NCBI GenBank assembly: GCA_037127255.1
Contig: JBANSL010000009.1
Location: forward strand, 41,330,475 to 41,394,474
From: Persicaria tinctoria
Taxonomy: Eukaryota; Streptophyta; Magnoliopsida; Caryophyllales; Polygonaceae
DNA length: 64,000 bases
Direction: 5' to 3'
The position numbers and the translations under genes are program-made. Positions 1 to 11,411 of this stretch are shown one piece after another (the first letter of the stretch is position 1; every line of letters starts with the position of its first letter). A model generated the notes under the pieces. The model was given only the letters and a program-made list of their open reading frames with translations. It did not search any database and had not been told where the DNA came from.

Positions 1-180
1 GTGGCTATTGGGTTAAAAAACAACGTATAGTAGCGATGGTAGGGATTTCTTGTGACAAATGTGTAAAAAATAAATAAAGAGAATGATCATTTTATATTTA
101 AAAAAAAGGAAAAAAGAAACCCTTCAAAATCGATAATCAGAATACATTTTATTCGGGCGGTTTAGAGCGTGAAAACAAGC

Positions 181-484
181 TTATTTCCCCATAGCCTTCA
201 ATTTCTCCATCCCGAGCTCAGGTCTTCTCTTTCCCCATAGTTGCTGGTTCTCCACCCTTCTCCATCTGCTGAGGTCTTCTCCATATCTCTGCTGGTTATC
301 TGGCCTTCTCCTTCTCCTTCTCCTTCTCCATCTCTCTTCTCCATCTCTTAGTCTTCCAGTGAAGCCATAACAGTGCGGTTGCCGTGGTCGCGCGCTTGTC
401 TTCCCCACACTGCCCCCATGAACTGCTCGACATCTCCGACTGCTCTTCCTCCCCCATAACGCTCCTCAACATCTTCAATTTTAG
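181..484 (+). other. CT-rich leader-like exon with splice-donor-like end (possible 5' UTR)
   Basis: The plus strand is rich in CTTCTC and CTCCAT runs, as in many plant 5' UTRs, and ends at TTTTAG followed by GTAAGT, a good plant splice donor. A second donor-like CAG/GTAACT lies near 668 and a third AAG/GTAAGA near 2360. No convincing protein is encoded on either strand; the open frames here are low-complexity Arg/Glu or Ser/Pro. It could be the first exon of a host transcript that continues right, or the leader of a transposable element transcript. Confidence 0.25.
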
Positions 485-858
485 GTAAGTGTTTCATTTA
501 GGGTTAGGGTTTAGTTTGGGGAAATTTGGAATTGGAAGAGCATCTTTCGAATTGAGGTTTCAACTTGGCTAATTAAGAAGTGATTTCTAGGTTTTGGTTA
601 CAAAGGGAAGATTATTAGGATTTGAGATCTTTCATACATTAAGCGGGTTGGAGCATCTTCATGTTCAGGTAACTGTCATTGTTTCTGTCATTGTTTTAGC
701 TCTAAAGCTTCCTATCAGATTCGATCAGCTGCCTTGATAAATCTTGATATAAAAGATATATAGAGTTGGCAAGGACATGTTGAATTTCAATGTATTAAGC
801 ATCACCTTTTCATGTGAACAATAAAAAAATGAGGAATTTGGACAAAAATAGGACTAAA

Positions 859-1137
859 TTAAACAAATTCATTGAGTAGGGTTTCAAAAGGCTGCAACAT
901 ATCAAGAAGTTCCTTTCTTGAGTAAGCCTTTTCTGAAATGACAATTAGATCCTCAACAACTAGGGCTGAGACCTCCTCATACTTGCAAGCCAAAAGCATG
1001 GCTACTAATCCAACTAATTGGAGCTTCTTCCTCACCACTGATTGCTTAAGTAGAAATTGATCCGTAAGGTTTACTGTCAGAAACAAAAGTCTCAGATCAA
1101 ACTTATAGTGTAGCTGTTGATTAGTTCTAATTGACAC
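859..1137 (-). pseudogene. Cyclin B fragment (cyclin box), truncated
   Basis: The minus-strand frame of 92 residues matches the middle of a plant B-type cyclin box. It contains HYKFDL, FLTVNL, then [20 protein letters not shown] followed by EEVS, and [11 protein letters not shown]-type cyclins partner CDKs at the G2/M transition; intact ones are about 400-450 residues. Only about 75 residues of cyclin homology remain. The destruction box, the start of the cyclin box and the whole C-terminal fold are absent, and the reading leaves the family after the LLDM segment. The first residues before HYKF are not cyclin-like. No other cyclin exon is visible within a few kb. I read it as a captured or broken gene fragment; the family call is firm, the origin is inference. 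Confidence 0.75.
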
Positions 1138-3009
1138 ACCACAAAAAATTATGACCTATCAAACCAAACAAAGTCAAACCACATCTCATGCTAGTTCTAT
1201 CAACCATGTTATATATAGGCCATAATAAGTTTAATAGTAGTATATCACAATTATCACTCAAGTAATCTACTTATTTAATTGAATTCTTTTGATTAATATA
1301 TGTATCACTTGTCAGGTAAACCCATTACTGAAAAGAAATTATTTTAAGTATTATTAAAAAGTGTTGCATCCTAAAACTTGAACTTTATATTTTCTGTAGA
1401 AAGAGACGAAACGACGCATTACATCTAATTTTGTTATTGTGGATTTTTATTGGGTCTATTATCTATATAATGCAAAATAAACTACTGAGCAATATAAAAA
1501 TCAAATATAAAATAATCACAAATAAAGTATTATATATTTGTATTATATTGAATAAAGTTTGGTGCCTTTTTTCCAAAGTGTATTTATGGTTGAGCATCTA
1601 AAAGTAGAGATACGTGAGATTATGAGAAAGCAGGTAGGGCTACCTTATAGTTTCTAGAAACCTTTGAACTGGTTCACTTCAATTAAACGGTAAGTTGTGG
1701 AAAAGACCCAAATTCAAAGTCCAAAGAGACACTGGACGTTAGGCGGGGAGATTTTAACTTTTCTGGGCTTCATTCATTTCTGTTTTTGCTTCCGATCTAT
1801 TTTGGATATTGTATAATTCTTGGCTAAGCAATTATTGTTTTCTTTTTTTTGGGACAACTTGGGTGTATAATAACAGGATTAGATAACAAACACAAATTTG
1901 GGTCTTTGAGTGTCTTTTTTTTTTGTTGGTGAAGCTATTTCTAATAGTTATGCAACTCAGCATATGATAATTAAAGTGAACTTCAGGTGGAAACCGTGGA
2001 ATTTTTCATGAGTTTATTAGCAAGAAAAATAAAGGTGGGCAGGAAGCCAATGTTTTCATGATCTTTGCTGCATAACATTCAATCCAAAGGCACTCTTATG
2101 TAGTTATAATTTAATCTTTCCTTGATCAGTAGGCAACATTTCGGAAAAATCCTTTCATTTTTGTAGGAATAATTAGTTTCAATATTTTCTTATCCATCCT
2201 TTAATTTTTAAATTGCTTTGTGTTTCTTTGATCTTCTAAGTGTTTTTAGGTTTGCCGATTTGACTGCATTGTCTCGTGCTTATCAGTAGAAGTTGGGAGT
2301 AAAAGAAGTCTCCTTAGCGTGAGTAAATCTCATATACGACGGTCTGGGCTTGCAACTCAAGGTAAGATGTATCTCATGCTTTCTGAAACATATTACATGT
2401 ACTGATGTTTGTTCAAACAGTTGAACTCAAATTGCTTCTTTTTGCAATAGTAAATAATAATGATTTGAATACAATTCTAGCTCATCCAATTCAATTTCAA
2501 TGAAATCTGGCACAAGTTTTGAGTACTGGATTAGAATAAAAAAAAGCTAAGGATGAGAAGTTTATAATGCATCTCAAGCATGTTTACTTGAAAGGTTTTT
2601 GTTTCCAAATACAGAATTATGTGTGTGGGACGTCACAGATACATACTTTTCTTTTTGATTTTAATGAAGAGAGCTTTTCACTCCTACATTTCACGATTCA
2701 TGCTTCCTTGTCTTTGACTTTACCAATGCTTTACTTAGTATCCAGAATTCCGTTGTTAGTACTCTTTGACTCTGTATCAATCTGGAAGTGCCTTGACATA
2801 TTTTCTTTTAGAATATGTTCATATCTATGACGTATAAGCATGCCTTCACATATGTTCTTTTTTATTTAAATTTTGCTTTATGTGAGGAATGACTCTTTTG
2901 TTTAGTTGGGTAGATATAAAAAACTATATAATATGAAGTTACACAATTACTCAAGCTTTTACCAATTTGCATTTAGGTTCATAGACTTGCATACACACTA
3001 CAATCTACA
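1138..3009. other. AT-rich DNA with no recognised gene
   Basis: I see no protein family, tRNA or terminal repeat in this stretch. The 87-codon frame at 2567-2830 is hydrophobic low-complexity and is not supported. It may contain the left terminal region of the CACTA element that starts coding at 3010, but I could not find a CACTA-type terminal inverted repeat. Confidence 0.5.
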
Positions 3010-6000
3010 ATGGCTATAGACAAATCATGGATTGACGCGAGAACTAGAGTTTATGGGTCATATATTTTGCAAAGTTAGATGAATTTCTAGACTTTGCTTA
3101 TGCTAGGACAGAAGTTGGTTCTCTCATTTACTGCCCCTGTAAGAAATGTAAAAATAGGGCATTATATGTCAGAGAAGTTGTGCGGAATCACCTTTAGGAC
3201 AATGGATTTTGGGTTAGGTATAAGTTATAGACAAAACATGGTGAGCATATTGATGATCTTATTGAGGAGCCATTGCCGACGAATGAAGTGCCACCTGAAT
3301 TTGAGGGGTATATGTATGTGGACATGGCTAGATTAGTTGAAGATGCAATAGGAACGGCAAATAGAGCTACACTGGAACATTCGCATAGTTATGGAGAGGG
3401 TGAATGTACTTCTATTGGGGCAGATGACCGTACAAAACAATTCTCAAAGCTGATGTAATCTGCGAACCTACCACTCTACTTAGGTTCTAAGAAGCACACG
3501 TCCTTGTCTTTCGCTCTTAGACTTTTACAAGCTAAAAGTCTACATGGATGGAGAGACAACTCTTTCAAGTAGTTGTTGGACATATTTGCTGAGATTTTAC
3601 CTAATGGAGTTAATCCTCCTAAATCATACTATCAAGCCCAAAAGCTAGTGGATGATTTAGGATTCACATTGAAAATCGTGGATGCTTGCCCTAATAGTTG
3701 CCTGTTATTTAGAAATGAAGATGCAAACTTGGATGAATGTTCAATATGTAATGGATCTCGATGGAGGGCACCAACTGTAGGCTCATTTTATGAATCTCGG
3801 ACACGAAAGGCAGCATAGCAAGCTAGATACTTTCCGCTAAAACCAAGATTACAAAGGCTATTTGCAACAACACGGTCAACAAGACTCATGAAGTGGCATG
3901 GATTGAAGCGTGTGGATGATGGTGTGTTTAGGCATCCTGCGGACTCTCTTGCATGGAAACATCTTGATGCTAAACATCCAGATTTTGCAGCTGAGATAAG
4001 TTATGTAAGACTAGGAATTGCGTCCGATGGATTTAATCCATTTGGGATTCAGAATGTGAGCTATAGTACATGGCATGTTGTGTGTTTTCCATACAATTTG
4101 CCGCCGATGTATATATTAAAGCAACCATATCTATACCTGTCAGTGCTGATTGACGAACCAAAGGGCACGGTGATAAGATAGATGTGTATTTGGAGCCATT
4201 AATTGAACAGCTCAAAGAGTTGTGGGAAGTGGGTGTACCCACTTTTGATGCTTCCACCAACCAAGCATTTCAAATGAGGTCTGCACCACTATGGACTGCC
4301 AACCACTTCCCTGCCTATGCTAACTTATCCAGGTGAAGTACCAAAGGTGAATATGCGTGTCCGAATTGTAACACAAGGCCAGGGGCAACATACTTGAAGG
4401 CTAGCCACAAGTGGTGTTATGGGAAGACTATGAGATTCTTGCCATACGATCATAAGTATAGGAGAGATGGGAAGTCATTCTATCATGGATGAGAATTTGC
4501 TGAACTTCCTCCCAAATTGACCGAGGCTGAACTGCTCACACAAATTGAGGCCAATGGAGTGCGTACACAATATATAAAGGAATACATGCTGTTTAGACAG
4601 AAAACGGGGCCTGAGAAATCAGAAAGATATCCAACGAAAAAAAAGCATAATTGGAAGAAAAAAAGCATCTTCTACGAGCTGCCTTATTGGAAAGACAATC
4701 TATTACCGCATAGTATAGATACAATGCATGCCGAGAAGAATTTCGCTGAAAACATTTTGTACACAATCATGGGAGTTAAAGGCAGAACGAAGGACAATGT
4801 CTCTGCTCGACGTGACCTTGCAACATTGGGAATCATACACGAATATCTTGTCAAGAAGACCGAGTTTAATATTGAGTACTATGATAGAGCTGAATTGGAG
4901 ATGGATAACGAAGGGAAAGATAAGTTTTTATTAGCCTTATCCACGACTAGAATGCCCGATGGTTCATGTTCAAATATTGCACGGAGGCTTAATTTGTAGG
5001 ATCGCTCCATTAGAGGCCTTAAGAGCCACGATCATCATATCCTTCTACAACATTGGATTCCATTATGTGTACATAGTTCCTTGCCAAGCAATGTTGTTTC
5101 AGTTTTGCTTGATGTAGGAAAGTTCTTCAAATTGTTGTGCTCTAAAGTGAGTTCTAGATTTGAGTTGGAGAAGGCATGCTCCCACATCATCTTAACAATA
5201 TGTGAGCTTGAGAAAATATTTCCACCATCCTTTATGGATATCATGAAGCATTTTTCGACACATCTTGTTGATGAAGCGATGATTGGTGGGGCTGTTCACT
5301 TTCGTTGAATGTACCCAATAAAGAGATTCTTGCTGACCTTGATCGAAGAATCATGTGCGACAACAAGCATTCCCCGAAACATCACTAGCGGAAGGTTATG
5401 TGATGGAGGAATGCATGAATTTATGTGCACAATATCTCAAAGATGTGGAGAGCAAATCAAATAGACCTCCACGAAGGAAAACTGATGATGATAAGAAGGG
5501 GAAGGGCTTCATTCTCCCTGAAATAACTCGGACTCCAATTCATCAGTGGGTCTTGTATCAAACTGAGACAGTCACACCATATCTAAAGTAAGTCTCCATT
5601 ACATAAAAACATGAATATGTTCTATGATGGTTATGAGATCCTTATTTAGCCTTTGTAATGTTTTCTTTTTTTCTTGGTGAAGAGAACATCTCATTTCCAT
5701 TCGAAATCAGAATCCTACAACTAACGAGGAGTCAGTAGCCTTAACTCATTTCCAAGAGTTTCCGAAGTGGTTCAAGGCACATGTGAGTATACCTAAGAGC
5801 TACTGGTCGATTTTCACCTATCTATGTACTCATCATTTGTAACTACACATTATAGGTTTAGGGTTTGCAAAGGGCAGGGGGTGCTTCATTGGCTGATGAA
5901 ATTGTAGCTTTGTCTAACTCCCCTTCTCCTTCCGCAATAAGGCCGACCTCATATACCGCAAATGGTCACTTCCTTCGTGTTAAAAGCGTAGACAATAAAA

Positions 6001-6389
6001 GAACAAGGCGTAATTGTGGTGTGTATTTAGAAGGAGATTTTGTACCATATTATGGAATATTGATTGATATTATCAAGGTTACGTACTCTATAGATATCAA
6101 CTACGTGTTATTTAGGTGTGAGTGGGCACACCCTTTATCTGGTGTGAAGTTGGATCCTTTCAACTTCACCTTAGTAAACTTCTAGAGATTGTTGTACCCA
6201 CATGATCGTGTCGGGGGTGAGCCTTTTATCTTGGCATCTCAAGCACGACAAGTGTGGTATAATCCATGTCCTTCCCGACAAGGGGGACTTAATGGTGGGG
6301 AAGTGGAATCAAAAGAGTACTCTCATGTGGATGTTGATGATGAGTTAGAAGGTGATCATGTGTTGGAAGTTGACGATACTCTTATTTGA
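3010..6389 (+). pseudogene. CACTA TNP2-like transposase, degenerate
   Basis: The element transposase would cut and join transposon ends in the nucleus. Homology blocks run in the usual order. A Transposase-associated domain starts at 3010 (DKSWIDARTRVYG, then after a frame change DEFLDFAYART and IYCPCKKCKN). Transposase_21/TNP2 covers about 3560-4990 (FAEILPNGVNPP, PNSCLLFRNE, DGFNPFG, then the frame with YLEPLIEQLKELW and HSIDTMHAEKNFAENIL). A DUF4218 block covers about 5000-5310 (LKSHDHHILLQHWIP, MDIMKHFSTHLV). A DUF4216 block covers about 5990-6290 (RNCGVYLEGDFVPYYGILID, FILASQARQVWY). Likely introns lie near 5589-5681 and 5783-5856. The reading is broken by several stops (TAG at 3076, others near 3457, 3816, 4490, 4997, 5306 and 6183) and frameshifts, so it is dead. 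Confidence 0.85.
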
Positions 6390-6579
6390 TAGAGGTTAGG
6401 GATTAGCATACTTTGTATTGTTTCATTTTATTTCAGTGTTTGTTGCCACTGTATGTTCAAGTCATGCACTGTATTTTTAAAATTTAGAAGAAATACATGT
6501 GCACAATCTATTTTACAGTAAATAAGCTCTATGCAGGCTGACTCCAAGTGTTTTTTTTTCCATGCTCTTATAGGTAACC

Positions 6580-7035
6580 ATGGGGAAGAAAAGAAAGGGT
6601 GGACCTGGAAGACCGAGAATGATGTCCGAGTTCTTACTTTCTACTAATACAAGCGATGGCCATATCGGGTCCTTGCCAACATCACTAGCTGTGTCTACGG
6701 CCCCACTTGCAAATTCAAGTCGTGCATTGCTAACAACTACAACTACTGCCCGACTTGCAGCTGCGCATATTCCTTCAGTTGCAGTTTCAAGTCTTGCGCT
6801 GCTAACAACTACAACTACTGCTCCACTTGCACCTGTATCTACTCCTCCACTTACAGTTGCACCTACTCCTTCACTTGCGTCTTCAAGTCCTGCGCTGCTA
6901 ACATCTACTTCTCCAATTGCCTTGACATCTCCATCTCCACATGCAACAAGTGTTGCTCCACCTTCAAATGTGCCAACGACTTCAACTCAATTTGAAATCG
7001 GTAATACTTTTTTAATGAAATATAAAAAGGGTTAG
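6580..7035 (+). pseudogene. CACTA second gene, first copy of the N-terminal exon (Thr/Pro/Ser/Ala-rich)
   Basis: A 151-codon frame starts with a basic segment, MGKKRKGGPGRPRMMSEFL, and runs into long Thr/Ala/Pro/Ser repeats (the unit around LLTTTTTA occurs twice). It lies 190 bp after the TNP2-like gene, where the second CACTA gene is expected. A related start (GRGRPRTIAEFL) recurs at about 8225, just before the copia insertion, so this looks like one of two tandem copies. The low-complexity body alone has no assignable function; the identity rests on position and on the Transposase_24 homology further on (18229 onward). Confidence 0.5.
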
Positions 7036-8189
7036 CTCTCTAACAAGTATCTTTACTAAGTCACATGTGAAAACTAATAAACTAGTTATTTCTACCGCTT
7101 GAGCTGGGGTTTACATTGCGATAGTGCTAAAGCGATGCTCTTTCTGCACAAATTTGTCTTGTTTTTCATTGAATCAAGATTTTAGAGGCTAAGCTATGCC
7201 AAGAAACATTTGAACTGAAAGTCATGTAAAATTGTTCTGATTGTGTGTTTTGAAGCTTTGGTTGTCTACTTGCTTTGTTAGAGTGTCCTCATTGCGTAGC
7301 TTAACCCGAAAACTTACCACATTTCTCAAAAATAGGGTTTTTAGTGGCATCCAAATCATGCTTCATTTGTGATAGTAATAATATAGGGGACTGTAGTACT
7401 TTTACTGGCTAGATATGATAGAGATACTTGTTTGTTATGCTACCTCTGGTCACTAACCTAAGAGTAGTTCTGAAGAATCAGGGTGTTTTAATTCCGAAGA
7501 ATCATAAGATAATCTGATTTTGTACGCATGTGGGTGTATTTGTTTGTTTCCCTTCTCCAAGACTCGAAAGCATGTTTTTCCCCCACTCCCTCCATACGTG
7601 TATTTAATATTTCATTAAATCATTGGAATCAGCTTCTATTTGAGAATAAGCTGCTCGCGAAAGAACATAATGCCCCTCTAATGTGATACATGATTGTGGA
7701 TAACAGGTTTTTTCACTTCTCTCCTAGTTATTCACATACATGACATTTGGTGTTTTAGGCATTTCATGGAGTATTTGAAGGTGACTAGTTTTTTTTTCCA
7801 ATCTGAGTAGAAGAGTCCAAATATGTTTCATGGAGTATTAGAAGTAAAATGCTTTACTTAGTTGCATTAGTGACTGACTAGAAGAGTTATGAGCCAATGA
7901 GTTGCCGAACCACGGGATGATGATCTCTTATGATGTACAAATTGGTTTAGATTTTCTTGGAATAAGTTGTTGAACCTCCTTTAAATTTTGGAAGAAATAC
8001 ATGTGCACCATATGTTTTTGGTTAAGAATAAGTTGCTGGTGCAAGAATAGTTGTGGCAACGTCATCCCTTAATCTTTAGATACCTCTAAGTTGTACATGA
8101 AGCCATATCATGGATAATAGTACTAGACAAAAGAGAAATATGTAGATAATACTTTGTTAAACTTCTTTTACGAATGGTGTTACTTAAAT
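7036..8189 (+). repeat. Non-coding spacer between two copies of the CACTA second-gene start
   Basis: No coding potential was seen. The end of this spacer repeats the sequence before the first copy: AGAAATACATGTGCAC occurs at about 6486 and again at about 7990, each followed some 100-200 bp later by TTATAGGTAA and the basic GRPR-type exon. This points to a tandem duplication with an offset of about 1.5 kb, or to a repeated exon inside one gene. Confidence 0.45.
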
Positions 8190-8297
8190 TATAGGTAATC
8201 GCCAATGTATTACCATGAAGAGAAGGAAGGGCGTGGGAGACCGCGGACGATAGCTGAGTTCTTGGCTTTTTCTCCCTCGGTTGGTGGCCATGCCAAC
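8190..8297 (+). pseudogene. CACTA second gene, second copy of the basic N-terminal exon, cut by copia C1
   Basis: The frame KEGRGRPRTIAEFLAFSPSVGGHAN resembles the start of the 6580 frame (GGPGRPRMMSEFL then GHIGSLPT). An ATG at about 8214 is out of frame with it, so a base has probably been lost. The coding ends at the target-site duplication CCAAC (8293-8297). The same CCAAC recurs at 18002-18006, after which Ser/Pro-rich coding resumes in register. Confidence 0.5.
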
Positions 8298-9130
8298 TAA
8301 AGGTTTGATAATATAAAACAATGTAATATAGAAATACTCTAGAAGGGGGGTTGAATAGAGTATTCCCGTTTTTCGCAGAAAGTCTCAAGACTTTTGGAGC
8401 TTGTACCAAACCCTTTGAGATTATACCTGAATCAAAAAGTTATACAATCGAACCAAGTGCGGAAATAAGGTAAAGCAATAAGAAAAGGACACGAGTAATT
8501 GTTTACGAGGTTCAGCACGAACTTGGCCTACGTCCCCGCCTAGGGTTCTTCCACAACCCTAGGATTCAAAAGGCTTTATTGATTCGCTTAGCATAAGATC
8601 CTAATAGCTCACCGAGAAGCCTCTCTCCTATACAATTGCAATCTAGTCAACTCACGTTCCCTTGGAGTCCTAGACCAATCTAGAAGAGCCCCACCTCTCT
8701 CAACTATCTAGTACAATCTTCTTACTCTCACAAATCAATAGCCTAGTGCAACTTCCCGAGTTATAAACTCTCGAGTAACACTATAAATGAATATATCCTA
8801 TAAGCTCACAGTGACTCTCAAAAGCTTTGAAATAAACAACAAACTCTTGAGCGCTTAGCAGAGAGACACTTGGAAGACAGATCTTGCTTGAATGAATGAA
8901 AGCTCGTGTAGAACTTGTGTGTTCTGTCTTCTTCTTCCTTTCCTTTATAGAAGTAATATGGAGCATGAGGTTCTTCAACACCGGATCTTCAACAACGGCT
9001 AGTAAAGATCATGGCGCGCCCGGATCTTCTATTTTTGGACACTTTGAAGACATGATCTTCTTTGAATTGTATCTCCTCAATATGCACTATAAGGAAAGAT
9101 ATAATCTCGAAATACTTTCTGAAAGATTAG

Positions 9131-9200
<70 letters not shown>

Positions 9201-9353
9201 AAGGAAGTATATAATAAGATTAAATAATATTCGGACTTATAAAACATGTTTTGTATTTCATCAACTATTAATGCTCCAAGACCTTTGACACAAATATCCT
9301 GTAAAGGCCTTTTAAACATTTATTCTGATTTTCATCAAGGGAGGGAGTTATCA
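8298..9353 (-). repeat. C1 3' LTR (1056 bp)
   Basis: This is the partner of 16995-18001. It is about 50 bp longer, mainly because of the TA microsatellite at 9133-9195. It directly abuts the polypurine tract at 9354 and the TSD CCAAC at 8293-8297. Confidence 0.93.
9133..9195. repeat. (AT)n microsatellite inside the C1 3' LTR
   Basis: An almost pure AT dinucleotide run of about 63 bp. The same site in the 5' LTR has about 19 bp (17830-17848), and in the C3 3' LTR only a short CATATATATAATATA remains. The LTRs were identical at insertion, so the length difference arose afterwards. Frames through it on both strands encode only Ile/Tyr repeats. Confidence 0.9.
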
Positions 9354-9365
9354 ATCTCCCCCTTG
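9354..9365 (-). other. C1 polypurine tract
   Basis: The minus strand reads CAAGGGGGAGAT immediately before the 3' LTR start TGATAACTCC. The same tract is at 34057-34068 (C2) and 41805-41816 (C3). Confidence 0.85.
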
Positions 9366-9710
9366 ATGAAAGACAAAACATGTGCATCCCTGAAACTTAG
9401 TCAAGCATAGATAATAAAATAGAAATCGGACTAAGTACCTGCATGGGTTAGACAAATGTTGGATCAAATTTTTAAAGCATGCAAAAACCATCCAACCGAA
9501 AACCACAAATAAAAAACCAAGGTCTTCCAAGACCTTTAAGCAGAGAGGTTTTCAAAGTCTAAACAACACCACATATCATCTCCCCCTTTTTGTCTTTCAA
9601 CAAAGGGAGGAGGTAAAACAGTCACCAAAATAGTCACCAAATGTTTTGAAAACGTTTCCAAAAACCAGCAATGTATCAAGTTTCAGGAGTGGGATAGGGT
9701 ATGGTAGGGT

Positions 9711-11411
9711 TTAAGCTTCGTCATCCGGAACATCATCAGTGAGCCTCGTCCACAGTCCTTGCAGCATCTTGGAAATCCGGCTCATCTCTGTCATAAACTC
9801 CTTTTGCAGCTCTTTGATATCCAGGCGAACTTCCTCCAAGCCCAACTCTAGGTTGTCCATGCGTTCATCGAAAGCTGAAGCAGTGGGAAGGATCTTTGAA
9901 GGAGTGGAAAGACTCAAGGTCCCTTGGGGAGACCGAGTGATGCCAATCTTTTCAAGGCCCTTAGAGTCGAACTTACCCATATGACGCAGTTGTTCTTCAT
10001 TTTTGACATCAATTCCAGAAGCTTTGAACAGAGGGGTCAAAAGGGTAGCAAAGGGGAGGGGAGAGCCTTTTCTAGCTTTTCTGGCATGAGCCATGGTTCC
10101 AAGGATAGTGTTGGCCAGGTCAAGATCAAGGTCATTTAAGATGCGGTAGAGCAGGACCATGGCATTGTCAGTAAGGAGTGAGCCAGAGTTATGACGGGGT
10201 AAGAGGCATCGAACAATGATGTTGAAAATTATTTTTGCCTCAAGGGTTAGGGGTGAGTGGGTGAGTTGCTTTGAGGTGCTGTTGGATGCTTCGGGTAGAA
10301 GGTACTTGGCTCGGGCAAGGATGATGCAATTCTCTTTTGAGGGATGTATTTCATAGGGTGGAACTGGGGTAGGTAAGCCAAGGAAATATGCAAAATCATT
10401 GGAGTTGAGAGAGATTCTAACCCCTTTGACAACAGACTCCAAAGACCAACCATTGGTGTCATTTTTGGCTTTTAGGTTAATGTAGAATAGACAGGTGAGC
10501 TGGGGGTAGTAGACAGTTTCAAGGTTGAGAAGGGACCAGGCTGGGGATTTTTTGAGAAGGTCAATGCAGGGTAACTTCAAAGCTTCGAAGAACTCAAAAT
10601 CCAAAAAATTAGAACAGCTAATCCTACGAGTTCGAAACTCATCTACCCACTTACCAGCAGTCTCAGCATCTTGAAACCAAGAGGAGGGCAATGATTGATT
10701 TACCTGGATATATGAAGGGGGGTCGGCATTCTTCATGCGAGCAATTGTCGGAGCCGCTCTCTTGACATGCGCTTCAAGACTCCTGAGGGTGCCCTTCCTG
10801 GTGCGCTTGGGAGGTGGAGGCTTGACAGCAGTAGGGGCTTTCCGCTTCTTCGGAGGCGGGGGAGGAGGAGAAGGAGAGGGAGATTCTTCCTCCTCTTCCT
10901 CAGACCTCGAGTCCTCACCGGACCCCGCTTCATCTCTTTCAGCTTCCTCGTCGTCTCCAGATCCCTCTTGCTCTTTTTCTTCTTCCTCAGGTTCCTCCTC
11001 GGATGGAACCTCCTCGGCTTCAGCTTCCTTCCGAATCCTCTCAGCTTCCTCCTCTACCAGTTTCCTAGCAAGCTCGGCCTCCTCATCAACCTTTTTCTTC
11101 TTCAAGGCTTCCTTGGCAACATCTCTCTCCAGGATGGCATCTAGGTCATCTTCCTCCTCTTCTTCGTCCACTTCCTCAGCCAAAATCTTCCTCTTCCCTT
11201 TCTGTTTGGCACTGAGAGGCTTCTTAGCAGAGCGCTTTTGAGTGCCTTTGGTAGCAGTGGTCGTGCTCTCAGCGATGGTGCTCTGGACAACAGTTGGGAC
11301 AATGGCTTGAGGATTGGGTTCAGGTGTGGGAGAGGTGGCAGTGGCCTGACGTCCCTTGGGGGTGGCGCCAAGTCTTTTGGGTGTGACAGCTTTCTTTGTT
11401 TTGGGTGCCAT
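9711..11411 (-). CDS. C1 third ORF: 566-residue protein with putative plant transposon protein domain
   Basis: An intact frame from MAPKTKK to DDEA between pol and the 3' LTR, where some Sireviruses carry an env-like ORF. Visible parts: a basic Ala/Thr/Lys N-terminus (1-70); a Lys/Glu coiled coil (about 75-130); a strongly acidic Glu/Asp/Ser stretch (about 130-185); poly-Pro followed by KKRKAP and KRTRKG, which look like nuclear localisation signals (about 185-215). A globular region (about 230-440) has SLPSSWF, KWVDEFRTRRI, VVKGVRISLNSNDFAYFLGLP and LLTDNAMVLLYRILN, and a short coiled coil ends the protein (about 515-555). The globular part resembles the plant domain called putative plant transposon protein (PF20167 type). 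I see no signal peptide or membrane span, so an envelope role is not supported. Function unknown. Confidence 0.8.
   Translation of the reverse strand: MAPKTKKAVTPKRLGATPKGRQATATSPTPEPNPQAIVPTVVQSTIAESTTTATKGTQKRSAKKPLSAKQKGKRKILAEEVDEEEEEDDLDAILERDVAKEALKKKKVDEEAELARKLVEEEAERIRKEAEAEEVPSEEEPEEEEKEQEGSGDDEEAERDEAGSGEDSRSEEEEEESPSPSPPPPPPKKRKAPTAVKPPPPKRTRKGTLRSLEAHVKRAAPTIARMKNADPPSYIQVNQSLPSSWFQDAETAGKWVDEFRTRRISCSNFLDFEFFEALKLPCIDLLKKSPAWSLLNLETVYYPQLTCLFYINLKAKNDTNGWSLESVVKGVRISLNSNDFAYFLGLPTPVPPYEIHPSKENCIILARAKYLLPEASNSTSKQLTHSPLTLEAKIIFNIIVRCLLPRHNSGSLLTDNAMVLLYRILNDLDLDLANTILGTMAHARKARKGSPLPFATLLTPLFKASGIDVKNEEQLRHMGKFDSKGLEKIGITRSPQGTLSLSTPSKILPTASAFDERMDNLELGLEEVRLDIKELQKEFMTEMSRISKMLQGLWTRLTDDVPDDEA

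Noticed and set aside
1..3009. Possible CACTA left terminal inverted repeat (words such as CACTACAATC at 2996 and TAGCGATGG at 31)
   Set aside because: There is no matching inverted copy on the right, because the right end is lost, and 2996 is only 14 bp before the coding start. It cannot be supported.
8896..9319. Open frames on both strands ending in long Ile/Tyr runs
   Set aside because: They are created by the (AT)n microsatellite in the LTR and have no protein similarity.
10735..11241. Plus-strand Ser-rich frame opposite the C1 third ORF (also 35443-35952 and 42948-43694)
   Set aside because: It is the reverse reading of Glu/Lys-rich codons (GAG/GAA read as CTC/TTC). The minus-strand frame has domains and a conserved start; this one has none.
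9711..11411. Calling the third ORF an envelope gene
   Set aside because: Position fits the env-like ORF of some Sireviruses, but there is no signal peptide, membrane span or cysteine-rich ectodomain. NLS-like motifs point to the nucleus instead.
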